Positions 50,941 through 56,981 of a DNA stretch of 56,981 bases are shown piece by piece. The stretch is taken from NCBI GenBank assembly GCA_028289405.1, contig JANQPP010000155.1, forward strand, positions 1 through 56,981. Direction: 5' to 3'. The notes beneath the pieces were generated by a model. The model was not told the origin of the DNA and searched no databases. It saw only the letters and a list, made by a program, of their open reading frames with translations. How positions within the stretch are numbered: position 1 is the first letter of the stretch; each line of letters starts with the position of its first letter. The stretch comes from Pirellulales bacterium (GTDB taxonomy: Bacteria > Planctomycetota > Planctomycetia > Pirellulales > JANQPP01). The position numbers and the translations under genes were made by a program.

Positions 50941-51597
50941 ATGGATCGCCGATGGCGCTTCTCCTTCCTTAATTCTTGGCTACGGAACCGATTCATGTTA
51001 GGGCTGCAAAGTGTGACGCCGCCAGAATGGGTGGATCAAGTCCAGCAAAACCTGGAGGAGGTGCTCATCGATCACGCGCATTGCGAAAAAAAAGCGGCGG
51101 GTACGGCCATGAACCTGCTCTTCGCGTATGTGCGACCGGCCGAAATATGCCAGCCCCTATCGGAAATCGTGGTCGAAGAACTGGAACACTTCAACCAGGT
51201 CTTGGAATTACTCCAGCGGCGCGGGATCCGTTACCGTAAGCTCAAGCCCAGCACTTATGGCCGCGACTTGCACGAGTTGATCCGCCACGGCGAGCCGCAA
51301 CGCGCGGTGGACAGGTTGCTCGTGGCCGGACTGATCGAAGCCCGCTCTTGCGAAAGGTTCGGCCTGTTGCGGCAGCATTTGGCCGATGAGGAACTGGTCC
51401 GCTTCTATGACGATCTGTTTGAGTCCGAAGCGCGGCATCACTCCACATATCTGCGGCTCGCGTCTGCCTTCATGGACCAGGACCACGTGAAGCAACGATG
51501 GCGGGAACTGGCTGGAAGAGAGGCCGAAATCATTGCCACCGGCTCCGGTCCCGTGCGGATGCATAGCCCCGCCACGGCGACCGGTATGGATGCATGA
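50941..51597 (+). CDS. miaE: tRNA-(ms2io6A37)-hydroxylase MiaE-like
   Basis: MiaE is a non-heme diiron monooxygenase that hydroxylates the isopentenyl side chain of ms2i6A at position 37 of tRNA. The ~218-residue protein has LIDHAHCEKKAAGTAMNLL and EICQPLSEIVVEELEHFNQVLELL, whose Glu and His residues are the family's iron ligands. A further E/H set appears in the C-terminal half (EARSCERFGLL and ESEARHHSTYL). The start is uncertain: the ATG at 50941 has an AGGGG five bases upstream, the ATG at 50995 fits the typical shorter N-terminus, and a TTG lies at 50914. A bidirectional terminator follows. Confidence 0.92.
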   Translation: MDRRWRFSFLNSWLRNRFMLGLQSVTPPEWVDQVQQNLEEVLIDHAHCEKKAAGTAMNLLFAYVRPAEICQPLSEIVVEELEHFNQVLELLQRRGIRYRKLKPSTYGRDLHELIRHGEPQRAVDRLLVAGLIEARSCERFGLLRQHLADEELVRFYDDLFESEARHHSTYLRLASAFMDQDHVKQRWRELAGREAEIIATGSGPVRMHSPATATGMDA

Positions 51598-51622
51598 GGG
51601 TTCGAGATGACGGCCCGCGCGT

Positions 51623-51664
51623 AAAAAAACGGGCGAAGAGTCGTAACCCTTCGCCCGCTGTTTT
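51623..51664. terminator. Bidirectional terminator between convergent genes
   Basis: CGGGCGAAG (51630-51638) and CTTCGCCCG (51649-51657) form a 9-bp perfect stem with a 10-nt loop. A7 lies on the left (U-tract for the minus strand) and TTTT on the right. Confidence 0.85.
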
Positions 51665-51712
51665 CTCACGTTATCCTGGGAAGCCGGCGGTTCTCAGCAG
51701 CCTGGAGTCATC

Positions 51713-52177
51713 CTACGGGAGGAAGGGGCTGGTCGAACCGAAGAAGAATTTCATGATGGCAAAGTCATCCAGGCCGACAATGCGGTCGCCGGTCAAGTCG
51801 CCCCGGGTGCGGGTCGCATTGAGGCCCACCAAACCCATATTGTTCTTGATAATGGTGAAATCGGACAAGTCCGTCCGGCCATCGGCATTCACATCCCCGA
51901 AGAAATAGAAGGGAGGGCCATCGAAATTGTTCGCGACCGTGCCGCTCGCCAAAATAGCCTCAGCCGAGGAGAGCGCCTTGGGATCCGCACTGGCACTCAA
52001 ATTGGCCCCCAACAGTTCCGCCACCGAAGCCACGGAAGGATTGGGAAGCTCCTCACCCGGATCCGCCCATGTGGATTCAGAGGAAGGAGGAATCAACAAA
52101 CCCGTGGCGGGAATCGCCACCAACACCACCACCACGGCAAGTTGCACAAACCGTTGCGCGAATTCACGAACCTTCAT
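51713..52177 (-). CDS. Secreted protein with dockerin-like EF-hand repeats
   Basis: This is a 154-residue exported protein. A signal peptide covers residues 1-30 (VQLAVVVVLVAIPATGLL). A low-complexity Ser/Ala-rich stretch follows. Two dockerin type I-like calcium repeats are at about 95-150: FGDVNADGRTDLSDFTIIKNNMG and GDLTGDRIVGLDDFAIMKFFFG. Planctomycetes use such modules for protein attachment or assembly; the cohesin partner is not known here. The product is short and has no other domain, so it may be an adaptor. No PEP-CTERM signal is present. It converges with miaE across the shared terminator. Confidence 0.85.
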   Translation of the reverse strand: MKVREFAQRFVQLAVVVVLVAIPATGLLIPPSSESTWADPGEELPNPSVASVAELLGANLSASADPKALSSAEAILASGTVANNFDGPPFYFFGDVNADGRTDLSDFTIIKNNMGLVGLNATRTRGDLTGDRIVGLDDFAIMKFFFGSTSPFLP

Positions 52178-52544
52178 TATTGAATCTCCCCAGGCCGGTA
52201 AGTCAGGTTGATGAGTCAGAGTATAACGACAGCATCATCCGCTGTCTACTTTCTGGATTCCACAAAAAAATTAATTTTTACAGTCAATCTAGGAAACCCA
52301 GGATGTTTTCTTTGACTTTTTGGCGGCAAACCGCCGGGAAATCCCCTCAATGCATTCCCGTCGCATGCCGGTCCTTACATGAGTGTTATTATAATTGGGT
52401 CCTACAGATGATGCGAGAAAATTGCCGCCAGCAATCAAAATTGATGGAATTCCTGGAAAAACCGGCAGCTCGCCAGACCTGAATTCGCATATTCTCGTCA
52501 AAATCCTCCGGAACTCCAGGGAGCATGCCAGTCTTTTTCAAGGC
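52178..52544. other. Intergenic region, AT-rich
   Basis: About 370 bases lie between the dockerin-like gene start (minus) and the end of the beta-propeller gene (minus). It is notably AT-rich around 52260-52400, which suits promoters for the dockerin-like gene on the minus strand; no specific motif is secure. No gene is supported. Confidence 0.4.
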
Positions 52545-55500
52545 TCACTCGTTTCGGGGATAGGCCAATACGAAGGCGTGATTCCCCAGAAAAATGCGTA
52601 CCTCCGCGCGTTTCTGATGGGCCAGCACGGCCAAATCTCGTGCCCGCACCGAGAGCTCGTCCCGCTCGGCCACTGGGTCGCCCGTCCGGGTATCGAGGCA
52701 AACCAGGGAGACCGATTGCCGGCTGCGAGGAACATTCTTGGTCGCTGGCTGAATCACGCGGGTGGCGAAGACCAGCAGGGGAACCTCCCAGGGGATTTCG
52801 TTGATCATCGCCTGCTCCTCGACTTCGCGAGTCCACAGCCGCTCCCCGTCCTCCCGGCGGTAACCGACGAGGCTTCCCGAGACCATGAATTGGCGATAGT
52901 TGTGGATGCGGCGGCGATAACGGGAAATGGAGGGCGAGCCCGCTTCATTCAGCACGACCACCATTTCCCCACGGCTCGTCAACAAATGCAGTCTTCGGGG
53001 CAGACTCTTGATTTCCAAGCGGTCTTCCACGACGAATCGACGCTTTGAGAGAGATAGAATCCGCAGCGTTCCTTCCGAATCCACCACCGCCAATTCGCTG
53101 CCAGTCGAGTTCATGGCGGCCAGAGCCGGTGCCGCCAGCTTCGCGGAACAATGCACCTCCCCTGACCAGACATCCACGTAACGCAGTTCGATTTCTTCCT
53201 CGCCAGCCCGCCATTGCACCACGCTTCTCCCCCAAGTGGCGATACGTTCTCCCTCGTCGCCCACGTGGCGTTCACCTAGTTCTTCCCCGTCGCGGGGCCG
53301 CAAGACCGTGGCCATCGCGGAGCCGGGCGCGGCCACGAACAAGAACCGGCTATCGCCGAATAGGTCGGTCCCTTGTGGCCAGCCGTGGCGGGTCCACACC
53401 ACATCTCCGGTCACGGAATCCATGGCGGTCAAGTCACGCCGATCCAGGAAAAACGACACTCCCCTTCCCACGTTTTCCAGTGAGCCCAGCAAGTTGAGCC
53501 GGTCGCTCACTTCGTAGCGGCGTTCCCCCCAGGGCTGAGTCTCCAAGCGAGCACGGAAACCGAGGTTGGCATGCACGCCCGGATAATCTGCCAGCAGATT
53601 CCGCGTCCAAAGCACTCGCGGCCTGCGGTCGCCTTCGCTTCCCAAGAGATCGACACCAAACCGCTGGTATCCCAAGGCCACCAGACAAAAGTGGCCGTCA
53701 CTCCGCGCGTAATTCAACGCGGCGGGATGATAGTTGGATCCCAGACGCGGATTTCCTTGGGATCCCAAGGGCAGCGACCAAATCAGTTGTCCATAAACCC
53801 CACGGCCCAACAGCCTCTGCCGACCTGGGTCGAGTTGGAGGAGGGTGTGTTGGAGGAAGGGGTTGTGGGGGGAGCGGTGGGGGAGGGAGAGGAGTTGTTG
53901 GGGGGAGCGGGTGCTGGGGGCGCGGGCCAGGGTCAGTTTCACGCGGCCTTGGGGCCACGGGTCGCGGGGGGACAGGTACGCGTGGGCTGGGCCGTCCGTC
54001 GGCAGGGCGGCGACGATTTGCCGACCGGTGAGGCCGTCCCCACAAGGCGTGTCGGCCCAGCGGGTGGCGAGCTGCCGATAATAATATGCCGCGTCCTCGG
54101 GCCGGCCCGCCGTGCTTAACAGCTCCGCCAGTGCGGCGGCGGCCTGGGCTTGCCGGGCCGGAGGGCCGTTCCCTTGCACCTGCCGCCACTGGAGTTCGCT
54201 TTCCAGCCAGCGGCCCGCCGCTTGCAGCCGCGTGGCCAGTTGGGGCCGCAACTCTTCCGCCAGGGGGTGGCCGCCAAAATGTCCCAAAAATCGCCGCCAG
54301 GTGGCCAGGTCCGATTGCGGCGTGGGCCGCCGCGCGGCAACTGCCTCCTCCAGCAGCCGCCGGTCCTCCGGCGTGGCTGTTTCCCGCAGTTCGGCGAAGC
54401 GGGCCCGCAGCCACCGGTCGCGTCGGACCCGCCAGCCGGGCTCGACCTCTTCCAGGGGCGGTTCATGTTCGCCGTCGACCAGCCGCAGGTAAGCCTGCAA
54501 GGCGGCCTGCGTCTCTCCCGCCTGCTGATGTCCCCAGCCGGCCCACCGCCAGAGGGCGACCCGTTCCTGGGGCCGGCGGACCAGCGTGGCCAGTTCGGGC
54601 AGCCAAGGCCGGGCCTGGTCGAAGTCGGTCCGCAGCGTCTCCAGCAGTCCGGCCACGAGCAGTTCCCGCGACCGCAGCCGGCCGGCGGTGAAGGGGAACC
54701 GTTGCTCGGCGTCGGCGGGGAATTCGGCTTCCCGCGCGGTGAAGGTCTCGTGGGCGGCGTGCAGGTCGGCCAGGGCTCCTCCCACGTCCCCCTCTTCCCA
54801 GAGAATTTGACCCCGGTAGAGATGTGCCCGGGGGTCTTGTGGGTCCTGCCCCAGGGCCAATTCCACTTGCCGCCGCAGGGCGGGGAGCTGGGGGAAGGTC
54901 TCCAGCCAGTCCACGCCCTGGGAAATCACTTCCTGTCGATATCCGACCAGGTTCCCCGGCACTTGTCCGCTCCGCGAACGGGCCCGGCCCATGATCTGGC
55001 CGGTGTGGAGATCGATTTGGACCACTTCGGCGGAGGTCAGTGGGAGGAAGTAGTGCGTGCCGTTGAAGAAGCCTCGGCCGCTGGGGAGGCTCCCCTCCGG
55101 CAGCGGGGTTTCCCAGAGTATCTCGCCCGTCTCCAGGCTGCGGCTGGCCAGCCGCGTGCCGACCAGCAGCACCTGCCCCCCGCTCACGCAGCCCAGGTAG
55201 AGGGCGTCCTGGCGGGGCTGCCGCCACAGCGGACGGCCATCGCGGGGATCGAGGCAGAACAGCTCATTGGAATCTACGGGCGTCAATAACACGCGGCCCT
55301 CGGCCAGCAAGGGCGGGGACTGCTGCCAGCGGTCTCCCGGCGGGCGGTTCCAGGTCTGGCGGCGGTTGCCGCGGGGCGTTCCCGGCGGCGCGATGGGCGC
55401 ATAGGCGAAGCCCCAGGCCAGGGCGCGGCGGGTGAGGTCCACGCCCACCACGGCCCCCGCCGCGGTGGGGCAGACAAGCATCCCCTCGGCCAGCGAGGGG

Positions 55501-56969
55501 GTCGCTCCGGCCAGCCGCCGGGGCAGGTCCTGCAAAATGGAGTCCTCGACGACCGTCAAGATTTGCGACCAGAGCAGCCGGCCCGTCTCCGCCTGGAGCA
55601 CGGCCAGCCGCAGTTCGCCTTGGCGTTCCACCAGGGCATACAGCCGTCCCGCCGCCGGCAGCGGTGGTCCCAAAAAGAAGGCGCCCGCCAAGGCCGGTTC
55701 GGCCCCGCCGTCCAGCCCGCCCACGCTCCAGCTCGGCTTGCCTTGTGTCCGCAGTTGCCAAGCAGATAGACGGTTGTAGCTTTTGGGGGCTTCGGCCGCC
55801 GGCTGCTGCCGCCCGCTGGGGAGGAACACGTTGGTCCCCCGCTGCGTCTGCACGGCCCAGCCCAGTTCCTCGATCGTGTAGACCCGCTCGCCGTCGCTGG
55901 CCAGCGTGCCATAGACCGCGTCCTCCCAGAGCCGCTGCTCCAGGCCCCGCGCGGCCTGCGTCCCCAGCATGGCCGCCGAAGGATCCTCCAGCGGCAGTTC
56001 CGTTCCCAGCCAGCGGTCGAGCGCCTGGCCGGAAATCGATTCCACCTGCCAAATCCGCTTCCCGGTGCGGAAATCGACCGCCCACAAGCCGCTGGGCGTC
56101 CGCATCAGCACCGTGTCCCGCACTACCAAGGGATGCGTGCTGGGCAGGGCCGGCACCTGCTCCTCCACGTACGTGCGGCGGATCCGCTCCACCAGCTTCT
56201 CCGCCACCGGATGATCCGCCGTCCGCACCCGCCAGCGGGGATGCAGCAAGGGTCGGTCCCCCGAGGAGCGGGCATTGCGGGCCGCGTTGCCTCCCAAGAG
56301 CGGCCAGGGCGCGGCCTCCGAAGTTCGCGGCGTGGGCAGGCCGCCGACCTGCTCGCGAAGCCAAGCGACGGGAGATGCCCCCTCGTCGAACCATTGCCAG
56401 GGCTGGCCCGCCCGCTGCCAGTCGGGTCGAGGGTATTCTGTCTTGAGTGTCCGCATCAGCGATTCCGCCGCCGCGTCGTCCCCTTGCCAAGCCAGGCAGA
56501 CGGCCCGCCACCAGCCGGCCAGGGGCCGTAGGGGGGAAGCGTCACTGCGTTCCCAAAGTTGCCCGAAGCAGGCCCCCGCCAGGTCCGCCTCTCCCAGGTC
56601 CAGGTACCGCCGCCCCAACAGGAACAGGGCCTGGTCTCCCGCCGCGGTCAGGGCCTCTTCCCGGGCCACCGCCTCCAGGGCGGCCAAGTCCCCTTGTTGG
56701 GCCGCCGCTTGCAGCCGCCGTTGGGCCGCGGCGCCGAATTGCAGTTCATACGCCTGGCGTCCCGCCGCCGGCAACGTCCGCAGCAACCGCGCCGCTTCGG
56801 CCTTCAGGCCGCGGTACTCCTCCGCCGAAGGGCCGGGCAGGAAGTGGTCCTCCGCCCGCCGCAACAGCTCCCCCAAAAACCGCACCGCCCCGGCATACCG
56901 CCCCTCCTCCAGCCACGACTCCGCCTCCCGCAACCGCCGCTCCTCCCCCCGCTCCAACGGAAAACCCAT
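52545..56969 (-). CDS. Large PQQ-like beta-propeller protein, 5' end not in the window
   Basis: This is 1474 residues within the window. The ATG at 56969 is not secure because the frame is open for the remaining 12 bases, so the true N-terminus, probably with a signal peptide, lies beyond the edge. The first ~200 residues are helical, TPR-like (AEDHFLPGPSAEEYRGLKAEAARLLRTLP). PQQ-like/BamB-type repeats follow (DGRPLWRQPRQDALYLGCVSGGQVLL and GKRIWQVESISG blocks), then more TPR-like helices, and a second propeller near the end (DGEELGERHVGDEGERIATWGRS). An outer-membrane assembly or scaffold role is plausible but unproven. The C-terminal third has lower GC than the rest. Confidence 0.85.
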   Translation of the reverse strand: MGFPLERGEERRLREAESWLEEGRYAGAVRFLGELLRRAEDHFLPGPSAEEYRGLKAEAARLLRTLPAAGRQAYELQFGAAAQRRLQAAAQQGDLAALEAVAREEALTAAGDQALFLLGRRYLDLGEADLAGACFGQLWERSDASPLRPLAGWWRAVCLAWQGDDAAAESLMRTLKTEYPRPDWQRAGQPWQWFDEGASPVAWLREQVGGLPTPRTSEAAPWPLLGGNAARNARSSGDRPLLHPRWRVRTADHPVAEKLVERIRRTYVEEQVPALPSTHPLVVRDTVLMRTPSGLWAVDFRTGKRIWQVESISGQALDRWLGTELPLEDPSAAMLGTQAARGLEQRLWEDAVYGTLASDGERVYTIEELGWAVQTQRGTNVFLPSGRQQPAAEAPKSYNRLSAWQLRTQGKPSWSVGGLDGGAEPALAGAFFLGPPLPAAGRLYALVERQGELRLAVLQAETGRLLWSQILTVVEDSILQDLPRRLAGATPSLAEGMLVCPTAAGAVVGVDLTRRALAWGFAYAPIAPPGTPRGNRRQTWNRPPGDRWQQSPPLLAEGRVLLTPVDSNELFCLDPRDGRPLWRQPRQDALYLGCVSGGQVLLVGTRLASRSLETGEILWETPLPEGSLPSGRGFFNGTHYFLPLTSAEVVQIDLHTGQIMGRARSRSGQVPGNLVGYRQEVISQGVDWLETFPQLPALRRQVELALGQDPQDPRAHLYRGQILWEEGDVGGALADLHAAHETFTAREAEFPADAEQRFPFTAGRLRSRELLVAGLLETLRTDFDQARPWLPELATLVRRPQERVALWRWAGWGHQQAGETQAALQAYLRLVDGEHEPPLEEVEPGWRVRRDRWLRARFAELRETATPEDRRLLEEAVAARRPTPQSDLATWRRFLGHFGGHPLAEELRPQLATRLQAAGRWLESELQWRQVQGNGPPARQAQAAAALAELLSTAGRPEDAAYYYRQLATRWADTPCGDGLTGRQIVAALPTDGPAHAYLSPRDPWPQGRVKLTLARAPSTRSPQQLLSLPHRSPHNPFLQHTLLQLDPGRQRLLGRGVYGQLIWSLPLGSQGNPRLGSNYHPAALNYARSDGHFCLVALGYQRFGVDLLGSEGDRRPRVLWTRNLLADYPGVHANLGFRARLETQPWGERRYEVSDRLNLLGSLENVGRGVSFFLDRRDLTAMDSVTGDVVWTRHGWPQGTDLFGDSRFLFVAAPGSAMATVLRPRDGEELGERHVGDEGERIATWGRSVVQWRAGEEEIELRYVDVWSGEVHCSAKLAAPALAAMNSTGSELAVVDSEGTLRILSLSKRRFVVEDRLEIKSLPRRLHLLTSRGEMVVVLNEAGSPSISRYRRRIHNYRQFMVSGSLVGYRREDGERLWTREVEEQAMINEIPWEVPLLVFATRVIQPATKNVPRSRQSVSLVCLDTRTGDPVAERDELSVRARDLAVLAHQKRAEVRIFLGNHAFVLAYPRNE
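53859..53926 (+). other. Cluster of G-tracts (possible G-quadruplex)
   Basis: On the plus strand, opposite the coding strand of the large beta-propeller gene, eight runs of three to six G occur within 68 bases (53859, 53867, 53879, 53885, 53900, 53909, 53916, 53924). Quadruplex formation is plausible but untested. Confidence 0.5.
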
Positions 56970-56981
56970 CGCAGGCGGAGC

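Noticed and set aside
54150..55289. 379-codon plus-strand open frame in the last gene
   Set aside because: It is antisense to the beta-propeller gene and has Pro/Gly/Arg-rich shadow composition.

Overview
The window looks like chromosomal DNA of a Planctomycetota bacterium, probably of the Pirellulales group. The reasons are four neighbouring DUF1559 proteins (type IV pilin-like N-terminus plus an H-X9-DG C-terminal motif), dockerin-like EF-hand and PEP-CTERM secreted proteins, several short conserved proteins of planctomycete type, and moderately high GC. No rRNA or tRNA gene and no CRISPR array was recognised. Species assignment is inference.

Layout. 1-3400: a short conserved protein, an iron-type alcohol dehydrogenase, thyX and a small putative DNA-binding protein with an operator-like palindrome. 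3900-6900: hslVU and a conserved hypothetical protein on the minus strand. 7400-10760: a transglutaminase-like lipoprotein, a PduO-type cobalamin adenosyltransferase and mnmA. The adenosyltransferase fits the B12-dependent ribonucleotide reductase nrdJ at 18.2-21.2 kb. 11000-18060: a UvrA-family protein, ilvN-ilvC, folC and an Ala/Ser-rich protein. 26.2-29.2 kb: an HhH-GPD-like protein with a histone-like Lys tail, rbfA and a hypothetical protein. 29.4-34.4 kb: the DUF1559 cluster, interrupted by a SnoaL-like gene. 34.5-41.3 kb: a Tim44/zinc-ribbon/TerB protein, a beta-helix PEP-CTERM gene broken by one amber codon, membrane proteins and a ParE/ParD-type toxin-antitoxin pair. 41.5-52.2 kb: a large lipoprotein with an ABC ATPase, an HTTM-DCC-YwqK fusion, an ABC-F ATPase, miaE and a dockerin-like secreted protein. 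52.5 kb to the end: a 1474-residue beta-propeller protein, open at the window edge.

The most interesting locus is about 22.9-26.1 kb, a stretch of visibly lower GC. It encodes a subtilase that resembles the cyanobactin maturation proteases PatA/PatG, both in the S8 domain and in a PatG-like C-terminal domain. Two short Cys-rich proteins follow on the same strand (86 aa with 6 Cys, 75 aa with 8 Cys), each behind a strong Shine-Dalgarno, and then a strong terminator. A perfect tandem 11-bp repeat lies about 85 bp upstream of the protease. I read this as a candidate ribosomal peptide (RiPP/bacteriocin-like) cassette in a planctomycete. The protease family call is fairly firm; the substrate relationship is inference.

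Other unusual points are a family of REP-like hairpins in intergenic regions, a ~62-bp direct repeat flanking a membrane-protein gene, duplicated promoters in front of DUF1559 genes, and a G-tract cluster that coincides with a composition change inside the last gene.
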